A DNA stretch of 64,000 nucleotides. Origin: Cyprinodon diabolis (Eukaryota > Chordata > Actinopteri > Cyprinodontiformes > Cyprinodontidae). The stretch covers positions 15,095,479 to 15,159,478 of the forward strand of contig CM060068.1 in assembly GCA_030533445.1 (NCBI GenBank). Reading direction: 5' to 3'. Positions within the stretch are counted from its first letter, which is position 1. The number at the start of each line of letters is the position of its first letter. Below the pieces are notes generated by a model. It was not told where the DNA came from. It made no database searches and saw nothing but the letters and a program-made list of their open reading frames with translations. A program made the translations under genes and the position numbers. Shown here piece after piece: positions 15,201 to 25,939 of the stretch.

Positions 15201-17910
15201 AGTATATATCTTGCTTTGAGCACAATGATGCAGTGGGAAAATTAGACAGAAAATGTATGAGCAGAACAAAAGGGGGAATCAGTGGGAAAACAGAGGAGGG
15301 GTAATCTGCTGGTGCCGGCTCTTGACATTCGGCTCTGTTTTGTTAAACGTTGTTTCAGTCACTATGAGATACACACAATTACTGTTTTAACAATACTGTT
15401 TAACAATACTGTTTATACAGTTACTGTTCACAATTAACATTTTACTAAGCATTACTGTCGCTCTCATTATAAAAGGCGTTTCTATTTTTATTCATAGAAA
15501 TACATGTTTTATGCACAAATCTAATTAGTTTCTCATCTTTAAAAACTTTTATTCCATTTCCTTCTGACAGAGAAGAAACCTAATAAAAACGCCACCATCA
15601 GACTTATTGACTTTGCAGTCTAATAATAAAAAATATATATATATATAATTCAGATAAAGTACTTTCCATTAACACAATTCAATTCAAAAATGTTTTAATA
15701 ATCCCAAAGGGAAATAAATGTTGCACTTCTTGTAGAGGTTTCTTCAACAAGTTGTTCTGGATGTTAATAGCTGCAGGCATGAAGGATTCTCTGTAGCCGA
15801 CTGTTTTTAGTGGATTTGGTAGAAGCCTGTTGTTGTTCAGTCTGATTGTCGATACGGTTCTTTATTTTGTAAAATCATCTAAGAGGTTGTAGAAGAACAC
15901 CTAGGACAGAGCCGGCCTTCTTTATCAGCTTTTTTTTTTTGTCATTTGCTCTGATGCTGTCACCCCAGCAGATGATGGAAGAGTTCACACTTTCCACAGC
16001 AAACTTATAGAAAATCTGCAGCATCTTACTGCAAACACAGAAGGACCAAAGCTTCCTTAGGAAGTGCAATCTGCTCTATACCTTCTTGTAGACGGCTTCA
16101 CAGTTGTGTCTCTGGTCTAGCTTGTTGTCCAGGTGAACACCAGGGTATTTATACTCCTCAACTACCTCAACTTCTTCTCCCACGATGTTAATAGGATTCA
16201 ACTAGTTCCTGTTTCTTCTGAAACCTACAATCATCTCCCTTTTTTTGTTCACATTTAGGATCAGATGATATTTACCATGCTGCAAAGAGGTTCACAAGCT
16301 CCCTGTGCTCAGCTTTTTGTCCACCCAATGACTGCAGAGTTATCCGAGTATTTTTACAGATGAGAATACTCTGTCTGGTACTGGAAGTCCAAGGTGTGCA
16401 GAGTGGAAACGAATGGTGAGAATGCTTCCCCTGTGGTGCTCCTGTGCTGGTGACTAATTGATTAGTTAGTTGACCCTGTGGTCTGTTTTTCAGGTAGCCT
16501 TTGATCCAGGCGGTTGTTGATTCCTCCACCTGAGTCTACTTCTGGATGGAGTCAGCCTGCCTTGTTAAATGACAGTTGGTTTGTGGAAGCAGGGCAACAG
16601 GTCTGCAGTTACTGAGGACTGTTGGCTGAGTCTTCTTTGGTACTGGAACAAGGCAGGAGATCTTCCACATCACTAGAACTGTCTGCTGGGTCAGGCTGAG
16701 GTTGAGGAGGTGTTTTAAAATCACAGAGCTGCTCTTCACAAGCCTTCAGGACTCTGGGACTGACATCATCAGGACCTGATTCCTTATCGGGATTCAGTCT
16801 CTGCAACTGCCTCTTCACCACAATCCAGAACTTTTTATCAAAGTATTCATTTATTTGAATATCTTACTTTTTTTCATTTAAACTGTGTTAGATGTTGATT
16901 TTAGTCAGTGATACATTATTTTAAATAACTTTTTTTAATATAGATTTTATAGTTCTGATTTTAATTTAGTCTTTTATGCTTGTATGTTTTTTTGAGTCAA
17001 TGCAATGGTGTTATGTTGTTCCACTGTACAGCACAGTGCTTTATAAATAAAGTTGGACTGGATTTACTTATAGTAAACATTCTAAACACGTATGTTTTAT
17101 TACTTATCTATATTTTTAAAGTTTTTTTTTCTGATAAACATTAATATTAAACTTTAATCTCATTGTTTCACATAACTTACTTATTGAAACTGATTTGATT
17201 TTAATGAATGTTTCTATAATAACATTTAATTCAATTCACTTCAAGTTTTAAATACTTAAATGTATATAAACTTTATACATTGTAAATGTAAATATACTTT
17301 ATATATTTAAATACTTATTCACTCAAATATTTAGTTCAAAACTCTATTAAAGAGTCAACGTTTATTCAGCAATTATCAGCTCAAAGCCTTTTAGCTACTA
17401 TTTTAGGCTAAACTGGGCATTTGGCTTAACATGCTACTCATAAAAAATACAAATTTGTGTCACTTATTAAAAATAGTTTGCTTATTTCGGCAACTATAAC
17501 TATTTTTTAAATTCAGTTTGCTCATAAATAAAACCTCCATTGTTTTACTTCTTAAAGTAATTGCCTTTTTACGAGTAAATGTATAAGATACACAACCTAA
17601 AAGCCCTCTTTGTTTTATTTGTAGTAGTTAGTTAGATTAACCTCGAGCAAAATAAATCATAATCGTGGTTGGTGGTTTCAGATTTTCATAACAAGAACCA
17701 ATAAAACAACAAAGCATTAAAAACAATCAACACATAACTGAGACATGTCTGATCTCTGTTCTTTATCTGCCTCTTAAAGGTTAGGAGAAGCAAACCTTTG
17801 GTGAGGAGGCGGTCCCTGATGGAGATCCTGTGGGTGGAGTCAGATGGTCCAGAGGCACGGCCTGTCTTTCCTCCATCTTCCTTCTTTAACTTGCTGGCCA
17901 GTGTAAGCAT
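157..17910 (-). CDS. ube2f: NEDD8-conjugating enzyme E2 UBE2F, six coding exons seen, 3' end outside window
   Basis: UBE2F takes activated NEDD8 from the NAE1-UBA3 E1 and passes it, with RBX2, mainly to cullin 5. Coding exons on the minus strand are 17796-17910, 14897-14926, 13465-13530, 4876-4943, 420-490 and 157-214, all with GT/AG borders and compatible phases. The product starts [13 protein letters not shown], the typical UBE2F N-terminal extension that docks on UBA3. It continues through [10 protein letters not shown], the [10 protein letters not shown] strand, the HPN motif (residues 105-107) and the catalytic cysteine in GEICLSLL (residue 115, equivalent to human Cys116). It reaches WAPTRTLK and leaves the window; about 50 C-terminal residues should lie further left. 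The identification rests on close similarity to remembered vertebrate UBE2F, not on a search. The gene is expanded by repeat-filled introns up to 8.5 kb. No frameshift or stop is seen in the exons. Confidence 0.95.
420..490 (-). CDS. ube2f: ube2f exon with HPN motif and catalytic cysteine
   Basis: This 71-nt exon lies between acceptor tatccag and donor gtaatcc. It encodes [14 protein letters not shown] and then GEICLS, so it carries both the HPN motif and the active-site cysteine of the E2 fold. The apparent open frame [13 protein letters not shown] over the same bases is a shadow in another phase. Confidence 0.95.
491..4875. other. ube2f intron, mostly unannotated AT-rich DNA
   Basis: Apart from a minus-strand tRNA-derived SINE near 2.45-2.63 kb, nothing recognisable was found. 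A 128-codon minus-strand open frame at 1,321-1,707 has no family I recognise and lies in a GC-richer patch. It could be a relic of a transposon gene. Confidence 0.5.
2455..2625 (-). repeat. tRNA-derived SINE fragment
   Basis: On the minus strand there is a tRNA-like T-arm with B box (CGGGTTCGAGTCCCG, near 2,546-2,560). An AGTCCTTGACGGGGC stretch precedes it. A C/T-rich tail follows, with the ACTAGTGCCAAAAAA-type end typical of abundant teleost SINEs. The cloverleaf is not complete, so this is not called a tRNA gene. Confidence 0.5.
4876..4943 (-). CDS. ube2f: ube2f exon, [20 protein letters not shown] segment
   Basis: This 68-nt exon has acceptor ctctcttcag and donor gtgagtag. The first two bases complete the aspartate codon begun in the upstream exon, and the exon ends in phase 0 after NMV. 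It encodes the central beta-sheet of the UBC fold. Confidence 0.94.
5640..6160 (+). mobile_element. LINE fragment, 3' part of reverse transcriptase ORF (L2/CR1 group)
   Basis: Plus-strand reading in shifting frames gives the C-terminal RT region familiar from teleost LINEs: [35 protein letters not shown] and [11 protein letters not shown]. The ORF is broken by frameshifts and stops. It lies inside an ube2f intron and is a dead copy. The same family recurs at 23.9 kb. Confidence 0.7.
7171..7205. repeat. Short perfect hairpin with two alternative stems
   Basis: GGTTTATCACTT and its exact complement AAGTGATAAACC flank an 11-nt spacer. An overlapping second stem GAGGTTTATC/GATAAACCTC is also possible. 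No gene is adjacent; the role is unknown. Confidence 0.6.
8123..8452. mobile_element. hAT-like MITE, right end decayed
   Basis: Starts TAGGGCTGCAACTAACGATT, the terminal sequence of a common teleost hAT MITE family, followed by the typical ATCGATTAATC interior. The expected complementary right end (AGCCCTA) is not found. The last family-like bases are near TAGTTGATCC, so the border is approximate. A better preserved relative lies at 21,289-21,628. Confidence 0.6.
12015..12445. repeat. Possible decayed MITE
   Basis: The interval has palindromic AT-rich motifs around gatattaccatattatgataatatc. Its right side, CAATACTCACCCCCA, resembles the end of a known teleost hAT MITE type. No clean terminal repeat pair or target duplication was seen. 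Confidence 0.3.
13465..13530 (-). CDS. ube2f: ube2f exon, [20 protein letters not shown] segment
   Basis: This 66-nt exon lies between acceptor ctttttgcag and donor gtaagagt. It begins with two bases of a split serine codon. Human UBE2F has cysteine at that position (NLPCTCK) where this copy reads NLPSTCK, a conservative change outside the active site. Confidence 0.93.
14255..14475. repeat. Long imperfect foldback (inverted repeat)
   Basis: The left arm (about 14,255-14,342) and right arm (about 14,388-14,475) are complementary over most of their length. Matching blocks include CCAATGGAA with TTCCATTGG and TTACTCTTAAAATAAG with CTTATTTTAAGAGTAA, separated by about 50 nt. It lies in the ube2f intron and looks like a foldback MITE; no target duplication could be fixed. 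Confidence 0.65.
14897..14926 (-). CDS. ube2f: ube2f micro-exon, [10 protein letters not shown]
   Basis: This 30-nt exon has acceptor atcccaacag and donor gtaagtatg. It is too short to stand out as an open frame, but the residues match the start of the UBC helix 1 segment of UBE2F, and the phases join the flanking exons exactly. Confidence 0.92.
14927..17795. other. ube2f intron with Rex1-like LINE
   Basis: Besides the LINE, a short plus-strand L2-like tail is seen at about 16,980-17,062 (TGCTTTATAAATAAAGTTGG). The stretch 17.06-17.65 kb is very AT-rich without features. Confidence 0.5.
15660..16830 (-). mobile_element. Rex1/L2-type LINE, 5'-truncated copy
   Basis: The minus strand read from 16.83 to 15.66 kb gives [31 protein letters not shown], the [13 protein letters not shown] block, [20 protein letters not shown] and finally an [12 protein letters not shown] end. 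These are the consecutive reverse-transcriptase blocks of teleost Rex1-like LINEs. Several frameshifts separate the blocks, and the catalytic YADD region is not intact. The 3' end (…CCCTTTGGGATTATTAAAAC, then an AATTGAATT tail) is present. Inactive copy inside an ube2f intron. Confidence 0.8.
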
Positions 17911-17972
17911 GGCTAAGCTGCTGTGGCACACCTTCGTCTGCACTAACCACGCTGGGTCCGTTGCTCAAATGT
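17796..17972 (-). CDS. ube2f: ube2f first coding exon with start codon at 17910
   Basis: The start ATG is at 17910-17908 and the exon runs 38 codons plus one base to a donor at 17795. The peptide [15 protein letters not shown] is the UBE2F-specific N-terminus. Upstream in-frame codons do not match the family, so this ATG is preferred. A good acceptor (tttgctctgcag) at 17973-17978 suggests the exon starts at 17972 with 62 nt of 5' UTR; that border is inferred. Confidence 0.92.
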
Positions 17973-18422
17973 CTGCAGAGCAAACAAATGAAAAGACACA
18001 TTGGTCTGATTCATCGTGCTCGACGTAGCTATAATTATGGAAGAAGAGACATTGACATATTAACAATAAACATTAACTGACTACACATCAGGCTTTATGT
18101 TTAATATTGTATATACAGAGCTCTGAAAAAGTATTAAAGCCGTAGGGAAGCAGCTGTTCCAACCGTTGCATTTCCAAATTCTCCAGAGTGGTGCCCGACT
18201 TTACACGAGTGAATAAAGTGAATTTGATTGGTTGTTTATCAAGGGGGCGGGATTGTTGTGGCGGAAAGTTCGCAAGCAAATTCGGTTGTGGCTGGTTTAT
18301 CGGAAGCATCTGCTAACCAGTTAGCAACTTAGTGCTAGTAAGTTCCCAATGGGAAATTACATTTGGAGCAAGTAGAGTAGCGCTAAATTGGTGACTTAGA
18401 AAAGACACTGTCAAGGAACGCT

Positions 18423-18688
18423 ATGGACAGCGGAAACATGCAAGAGGAGGAGAGTTTTGTGTCAGAGGTAATGGATGAGTCTCCTTCGTCATACATTTTT
18501 TATTTAGAGTAGGAAAGTGGGGATGAAGTTGTTGTGGAAGAGGACGCCAGGGCAGCAGAAGTTTGGTTTGTTGTAGAAGGCTTACATTCGTAGATGTTTG
18601 AGCCCTGGTCTCGCAACGCTGTCAGTTCTGTTAGCTCTACGCCTGAAAAAGACATCCATCCACATGAACACTGGGACGTAACTCAATG
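18423..18688 (+). pseudogene. Broken acidic open frame, possibly P2X7-domain-like repeat protein
   Basis: One frame from the ATG at 18423 reads MDSGNMQEEESFVSEVMDES, SSYIFYLE, then GDEVVVEEDARAAEV, then MFEPWSRNAV, then DIHPHEHWDVTQW. Two TAG codons interrupt it, each where a tyrosine would fit. It faintly recalls the N-terminus of multi-copy teleost proteins annotated as P2X7-like. That assignment is from memory and weak. A hAT-like MITE follows directly. Whether it was ever a gene here is unproven. Confidence 0.25.
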
Positions 18689-18696
18689 GTAAAGTA

Positions 18697-19129
18697 TAGG
18701 GATGCACCAATCCACCTTTTTCACCTCCGATCCGATACAGATATTTGTAGTTTAATGTTGGCCGATACCGATACCAAAAAAACAGCACTAAATTATTAGC
18801 TAAAAAATGGTTTTATTGTGTGAAAAAAAAAAAAACTGGGATCATTCTTCTGAGCATATGATTTGATTTCCCTTTTCTTAAAAAAATAGGAAACAACCCA
18901 AAATGTTATGACTCGTTTATTTAACAACTGTGTTACATTAAGTTGGTGATGTTATAGCTAATGAGGCCGTGTTTTGTTATTGCGTTGCCGCATGACAGCA
19001 GAGCATAGCATAGAGTTAGAATGAATAGATCCGCCCCTATATCGAGTCAATTGTCACCAATACTGATCTAGTTTTTTTTCCTTATATCTGGACCGATACC
19101 GATAAAAATATCGGATCGGTGCATCCCTA
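18697..19129. mobile_element. hAT-like MITE, 433 bp, with 8-bp target duplication
   Basis: Terminal inverted repeats are TAGGGATGCACCAATCC at the left and GGATCGGTGCATCCCTA at the right. The flanks GTAAAGTA and GTAAATCA match at six of eight bases. It has no coding capacity. This is the TAGGGATGCACCGAT family, common in fish. Confidence 0.8.
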
Positions 19130-19984
19130 GTAAATCAAATGATTCTTATTTCTTATTTCAACAGTTGCGTATATTAGCTGCGACATAGGAATCAAGATGC
19201 TATGACTGAAAACATTTGTTTGACAGATGACTGTTGATATATGATTGTCCTAATTTAGGTGTAGAAGTTGACGTTATAACTAACTGGCCTGCATAAGATA
19301 ATAAAAAAAAAAACCCAAAGATTTTAAGACAGGATTTTTTTTTAAATAGAAATTTTCTAAATTTTGGACAATATCGTCTGATGAAGAGTACATTTATATA
19401 CATGTTTAAGCAAGAAGGATTTGAAGTTTAAATATGATTTCCCTACGATTTTAATTGTGATTTACACAACAAGATTTTGAAACTGTTGGGTGAATTTCCA
19501 AATTATAGAGATCCATATGTGACAATAAAAAATAAAAAAAAATCTGGGAAAAAACAGATCTGAGAGATCTTGCTGGAAGTTTGCATCTTTTCTTTGAATC
19601 CCTTACCAATTAAAGCAAAGTTTGTGCATCAAAATAAATATGTACTTGCCAACCTTTTGCCCAGTGGCTAATAGAAATCTGCCCCTGTGCGGCCCCATAA
19701 TTATACCCAAGGGAAACACACAGGCACCGTGAAGGAAATTCAGCCCTCAGTTTTTGAGAATTTTAATTTGATTAAAACCACAAAAAAAAAAAATTCTGGA
19801 GTGAAAAATTAAATTAAATTAAAGGTTTAAGGAAACATTTAAAAGTTTTTCATCAGATATGTATGTATGTATATATATTTATATGTACATAGTTTAAATG
19901 TTTTATTCTTTATATATTTTATGAAGCTCTGTAGTACAGCTAACACTTATTCTGTATTTTTTCATCAGTTTTGAGGAGTTTTAG

Positions 19985-20170
19985 CTGTTTTTATTTATTT
20001 TTATATTTGTATTATTCATTGTTCCATGCTTACTGTTGTGTTTTTTTTAGCTAGACAATTTTAAGATCTGTCCAGGGACAACAGATGAAAATTTGCCTTT
20101 TGGCTAATTCTGGTGCATTTGCAGGAATGCTTTTTATGTACACTGACCCTGTCAAATAAATGAATAAATT
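19985..20170 (+). mobile_element. LINE 3' UTR fragment
   Basis: The segment ATCTGTCCAGGGACAACAG, then TTGCCTTTTGGCTAATTCTGG, ending in CTGTCAAATAAATGAATAAAT, matches a 3' end remembered as abundant in percomorph genomes, with an (AAAT)n-type tail. No coding part remains. Confidence 0.55.
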
Positions 20171-21288
20171 TCAAAATTAAAAAAAGACATGCTAACAAGT
20201 AGTGTTAGTGGAGTGTTGCAAGTGCATGGACCCGGAAGTTTCTGTAAATTCTCTTTTATCGTTTCCTTCTGCAGCACGGCAGAATATACCGTTTCCCAGG
20301 GAAACGGAAACCACCTCCTGAACATCTGCAAAAGGTTTTCCTCAAACGCTTCATGAAGTCTCTGACTTACAGTCACAGACAGAAGTAAATGATTTAAAGT
20401 AAGTTTGTAAGTTTCTTTTTTTTCATTTATCTGGCTGTTAATACATCAGTTTGCCTGCAGCATCTCTGCAGGGCATTCACACTGAAGTGAATGCAAGCTG
20501 CTTTTAAGCACAGATAGGCTGACAAAGCTGCTGATATAAAAACAAATATGAGAGTCTGCAGTTTTATGTGCTGCTCATAAGAATAGAAAGGGGAAGTTGA
20601 GGTTTATTTATTTATTTTTTTAATCAGAACAAATACATTAAAATTGAGCATGCAGACAACTGGAGTCCAATCCTGTAAATAAAGGCTTGTTTGAAAACAG
20701 GCCCTATAGCTGCAGACAGAGTTTATATAATATTAACAAGATTAAACTTCTTCTGTGTATAAAAAAAAGTCAGAGCAGACTGAAGGCGAGCTGCTTTACT
20801 TTGACTTCTTCTAGCCCTGATCACACAGCAGTCCCACCATATCAGCCACTATACGGATGTCCCAATTAAGCTTTTCACAGTTTCCTTCCATGGTTCAGAC
20901 CGGCTGAACAAAGATGACTCTGGGTCACACAAATGTGAACAAACCCAAAGCATTTACTTCACACAATATTACTGAAGGAACTGACAGCAGATAGAGGTTC
21001 TGACCTGTGCTGCCTGTGCAGCGTGTAAAGACAGCCTGATACATCAACTCAGGAACCCGTTTGCTGTGAATAAGGAGAACAATGGGGGAACCATTATGGC
21101 TTTTTATTGTTTCTGCAAAAATAGCCTCCTCATTCAAAGTGCTAGATGTCTACCTTGAAAAAGTATGGAAGGAAGTAATAAATAAGAGCAATGAAAGTAG
21201 ATAAGGAGATATTGGGGTTGATATTAAGGTTAAATGATGTATTGAATGAGTGACAGTTGTTTCAGTCCAGCTATATTATTATTATAGG

Positions 21289-21628
21289 TAGGGCTGCAAC
21301 TATCAACTATTTTGCTAATCAATTAATCTGCCGATTAATTGATTGATAATTGCATTGCAAGCAATTCCTTAAATACGTTTTACACTGAATTTAAACAAAG
21401 GGAAGCTAAGATTTCTGGATAGAGCATATTTATGGAAGGGGGGGTGGGACTTTTGATCTTGAATGCAAAATGTTTCATACTTTTGGTATAATAACTGCTC
21501 TGATTGGGTTGCGAAAGGCATGTTTTAGAGTCTCTAAACTTGAAACAATTAATCAATTACTATATTAGTTGACAATTATTTCTATAATCTCTTAATCAGG
21601 TTTAATCTGATTAATTGTTTCAGCCCTA
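21289..21628. mobile_element. hAT-like MITE, 340 bp, with target duplication
   Basis: Begins TAGGGCTGCAACTATC and ends AATTGTTTCAGCCCTA, an imperfect terminal inverted repeat. The flanks ATTATAGG and ATTATTAG agree at six of eight bases. Noncoding. It belongs to the same family as the decayed copy at 8.12 kb. Confidence 0.7.
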
Positions 21629-22599
21629 ATTATTAGCAAGAAGTAAAAATTTACTAAATCAAATCACAAAACATAATACAATGTATGCCTGAGCTGATAT
21701 AGTTATGATAACATGTTGATATGTTGTTTCTTTTACAGGATTTACTTCTCCCCCTCAGGCTTTTTCACCTTTAGTACTGTAGTACATGTCACTTTCTTAT
21801 ATCAAGGCTTGAAGATTGATGCACGCTTTCATAAAACGATGTAGACCTTAATTCAATATAATAATCATGCAACCACTCGCCTCAGTGTGTGAACCTCTAA
21901 TTATTGGCTAGTAGTATACAGTAATGTGTGAATGTTGAGCGGCCTCTGGGAGAAGCAGAGGGAACGTATCGGTTTCCAGAGACGCCGTGAAATGTGTTTC
22001 AGTGAGACGGAGTCAAATCCCACCTGCCTCGCCTGTCACTCACTGCACCCTGACATATATTTCCTCCATAGACTAATGTAGCTGTTAGTTAAACTGCCTC
22101 AGAGGCTAACAACCAGTTAGAGCAACAAGCTTCCTGTGCAGCACAGGCTAAAAACAGAAAAACATATGAAGTTATCATGACTTAGCCTGGAGTTGTTTTG
22201 TATTTTCCTGGCTTCTTAATACAAAAATTTAGGGGCAGAGCTTTTAGTAGGAAATAAATCTGTTTGACCTGTGATTCTTTTTAATTCCATTTAATTCCAT
22301 GGAATGGAAATATTTTTATATCAACAGACATGGCTAAAGTCATGATAGCAATGACTGCTTTTGCATCAAAAAGCCTTTTCCCACTAGTTTGTTGAATCAA
22401 AAGCAGATTATTGCTCGATATTTAGCAGACTGTTAAATCATGTCATCAACCCAATAAAGAATACAAACATCAGATGATGAATTTAAGAAAGTAGTACTTT
22501 CAATTTGTTTTCCCCCAGCCCCTAAAGATGTAATGGTTAAGAGAAGAAACGAGGGAGATAGGGAGAAATTCCACAAATAAGAACTGAACCAAACTAGCA

Positions 22600-22690
22600 A
22601 CAACAATTCAACTGTAAAGTGCCTTGAGATGACATGTGTTGTGAATTTGGCGCTATATAAATAAACTGAATTGAATTGAATTGAAATTCA
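22600..22690 (+). mobile_element. L2-type LINE 3' tail
   Basis: Contains GTGCCTTGAGATGACATGTG, then GGCGCTATATAAATAAACTG and a GAATT repeat tail. This is the classic 3' terminus of the teleost L2-like family also seen at 44.04 kb. Confidence 0.7.
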
Positions 22691-23929
22691 ATCTTGATCT
22701 GGTTTGAATGGCTCAAAAATGCCTTCAATGCGCATGAACAAAGGTTTAAAAATAATCTGTAAAGCTCAGCAGGGGCTGTAATGTCTTGAAGTTGTGTTTG
22801 TAATACTATCACAAAATAATAATTCAAAATTAAAACTTCAATGTAACATGATCTGGAAACAGTCATCTATGAAAACATTTGATCTAAGAACTTTTTTAGA
22901 ATCAATAGCTACTGTTTTAAAACATTGAAAGAGTGTCAGGGTTATTAAGACAGGTGTTCTAATAAACGTTTTCCAAACAGCTCAGACCTCACAACACTAT
23001 GATTAAATGAGCCCAGCTTCAAACTCTTCGAGGTGCTTTTGCTCCTTCAAACTGTGGTTTATACAATTTCAGTTTTTATAACGAACCTGATGATAATTTT
23101 ACACAGAAGATCTAAGAAGGAAACATTGTGTCACCAATAATCTTCCTGTGTGAAACAGGAACTAAAAAGAAACAATTCAGAGTAATGAACAGGAAGAGGT
23201 GCAAGGTGGTGAGTACAGCATTGAGGTTTTTAGCAAGTCTTAAATTACCTTTAGCTTCAGAAAAAAAAATTATTTTGTTGAAGAAACGAAAAGAAGTAAG
23301 TGTGAAAAAAGCTGAACAGATGGGATGAAGGAGTGGAATTCAATTCACCATAACATCTACACTTGAAGAATGTGAGGGTAGCTCTCTTAAAAGAAATCAG
23401 AACGTCCAAATCAGCTAAAAAGCTTTGGAGAAATTACAAATCAACTAAGCTCTTCCTTCTGCTGTCTCGATGTTTTACCCTCAGCTTTCATTCAGAAAGT
23501 TCTGCCTGTGCTAACATCTGATAACAAATACAGGCTGGACAGGATGCTGCTGCAAAACTACAGGCCTAACTCAAACCTGCCCTTCATCAGTACAATTATT
23601 GTAATTAGCTCTGTTTTAACAGTTAACCTGTTCTATAATGGTTTGAGTCTTACTAGAAGAACAAGGACTGTTTGGGTCAGTTGGTAACTTTACATCCGAG
23701 ATCACAAAAGCCACATGCAGGGTTCCCACAGATTAAATATTGAGCCCCCCCCATCACTATGCTCATATCACTTGAAATACCATATCTTAAGATACCCCAA
23801 CTGTCACCGCGGTGACCTTTGACCGAGAACCAATTTGAGCATTGAATAAATGCATAAAGGAAATCAATGTACAATGTTCTATAAATAATAATCAATAAAT
23901 ATAAAAACTAAAAATATATATTTTCAAGT

Positions 23930-24480
23930 TATTACAGCTGGAAACTGCGGATCTGGTTCAAAATCTGTGCATAGTGATGGACTCAGACCTGAACCTTGTT
24001 AGGAACATAAAGACAGCAACAAAGTTGGTCTTCTATCCTCAAAAGAATATTTGGGGCTTCTGTCACATTTGAGTATTAAATTTAAAATAATTAATGTCTT
24101 TAAATTTAGTCAGATTTATGCTACAGAAGTATCTTCACAGTAAAACCTCAATCAGACAGCTGCTGTTGATCCAGGGAGTTGCTGCCCACATTTTAACTAC
24201 GGTGGAGCACATCATCCCAGTTCTAAAGTTCTTACAATGGCTCTCTGTTTCTCACAGAATAGACTAAAATACTTATGCTAAATCACTGAATATTTTATAA
24301 CCAGAATACATTATAGATCGTTTTATCAGTGCATCAACGTTCGCCATTTCTCAGGTCCTCTGGTTTAAGTATACTCAGCATCCCCAGAATCAGAACCAAA
24401 CATCTGGGACAAAATCCCAAAAATCTGAAGATATGCTAAAAGCATAGTTATTTTTAAATCAAGCTTAAAAAAACTCACTT
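23930..24480 (+). mobile_element. LINE fragment, same family as at 5.64 kb
   Basis: Plus-strand reading gives NLCIVMDSDLNL, then TKLVFYPQKN, then a degraded VEHIIPVLKFLQWLSVSHRI-like end. The blocks follow the same order as the 5.64-kb copy but are further decayed by indels. Confidence 0.65.
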
Positions 24481-25439
24481 GTTTAAAATTGCATTTACTC
24501 ATAGTCTTTCAAAGCACTTTGTATTATCTTGCTTTTTTTTTATTGTGCAATACATACTTGTCTTCTACCACAACAAGAAGCTAATCATACAAACCTCATT
24601 TAAAAAATCTGAAATAAATCACCTCTCTGCAGGTTTACTGCAGTTTATGACCAAACTTGATGAAGAATTTAGTGGACAAGATGCTAAATATAAAGCAGTT
24701 ATAGAGATGACAAAGTTATAGAGATGACAACAATTGTATACAGCAGGTTATGGCATAATTCTGCAACATTTCAAAGCAAAAGCAGAAACAAGCATATATG
24801 AATCAACTGTAGGGTATCTATGCTGCAGAAACTTGCAGAGGCTGTACTGAATAAGGAGCCCAGCCCATAACAGACAATAAGGACAACAAATTGAGATTTT
24901 TTTCTATTCAAAGGAAAAAAAAATGTTTTACAAAATACATATTCATTTTAAAGCCTGTGCTGCAGGATTCAGTGTATCTCAAATATCTGCGTCAAGACAA
25001 AAGCACCTACCGGATGTTTTTCGTTTATGCAATATATTTAAAAGCTTTTTTCACAAAGTAAAAAAAATAGGGATGTATAAAGTCGTTTTAACAAGAACTA
25101 TAAGTATGCTGTATGCTAGGATTTATAAATCAAACTTAAACACTGTAGTAGCTATCGTACTTGGACCTTCATTATTTATTTGAGTAAAATTAGGCTGTTA
25201 AAAAAATACAGCTACAAGAGAACATTGTAATTTTTAGCTAAAGGGAGCTAAAAATCAGGACAATAATATAACTGACTCCGATAGCCTCATTCCAGAACTC
25301 TTGTCTTAAATTAGCGTAATAACACTTCGCTAACACTGCAATAAACTAACGAGTAAACAAAGTGGATATCAGCAGATTCCTGTAAATCCACACATATACA
25401 GATATAGAAATATGTCTTTCTGTTTTAAAGAGGAACTTT

Positions 25440-25720
25440 TCTTATGCCTACAGCCGGTTTTGTCTAAGCTTTGTGCTGGTACCTTCCGTCTCTGCGAGCT
25501 AACGCTCCGTGCTACACCATAATCAGCCGCTGTCCTTCGGTAAACCCGCCTCCAGGAACCCCGCAGCGCGGAAGAAGAAAACACCTCCAAACGAATAACC
25601 GGGACCTGGGCTTCTAAAGTATTTGGGAACCGGTTTGGGACTCAGCTGTCAGAACTTCGCTCCGGTGTCATGGGCAACGGAAGCGCAGCGAATGGCTGTT
25701 CTTTTTGTTGTTTTCCGTGT
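25440..25720 (-). promoter_or_regulatory. ube2f: CpG-rich block, probable ube2f promoter and noncoding exon 1
   Basis: CpG dinucleotides cluster here but are rare in the flanks. On the minus strand there are several CTTCCG/CGGAAG ETS-type sites and a possible splice donor (CGGAAG followed by gtaccagc) at 25,483-25,482. Vertebrate UBE2F has a noncoding first exon upstream of the MLTL exon, so this is the natural candidate. The transcription start is not defined. A divergent plus-strand gene could share the block, but none is recognised. Confidence 0.5.
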
Positions 25721-25939
25721 GGACACAAAGAGAGAGATAAATAGTTCCGGAGTTCTCGGCATTCTGATCCTTGTCCGGGCTTTCAAGCTGTTAATAGTTA
25801 AAAACCCTATTAAAATTGGTAGAAGTAGGTTATGTTACATAGTGTGTTGTTAGTATTTATTATTATTATCATAAGTTTTAATTAATATTATTATTGTTAT
25901 AAGAATAACCAAATTACCTCTTGTGTTATTTAATTGAGC

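Larger units (their letters stand above)
17973..25482. other. Probable 5' intron of ube2f
   Basis: Lies between the inferred noncoding exon 1 and the first coding exon. It holds hAT-like MITEs at 18,697 and 21,289, LINE pieces at 19.98, 22.6 and 23.93 kb and a broken acidic reading frame at 18.42 kb. The remaining stretches show nothing recognisable. Confidence 0.45.
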
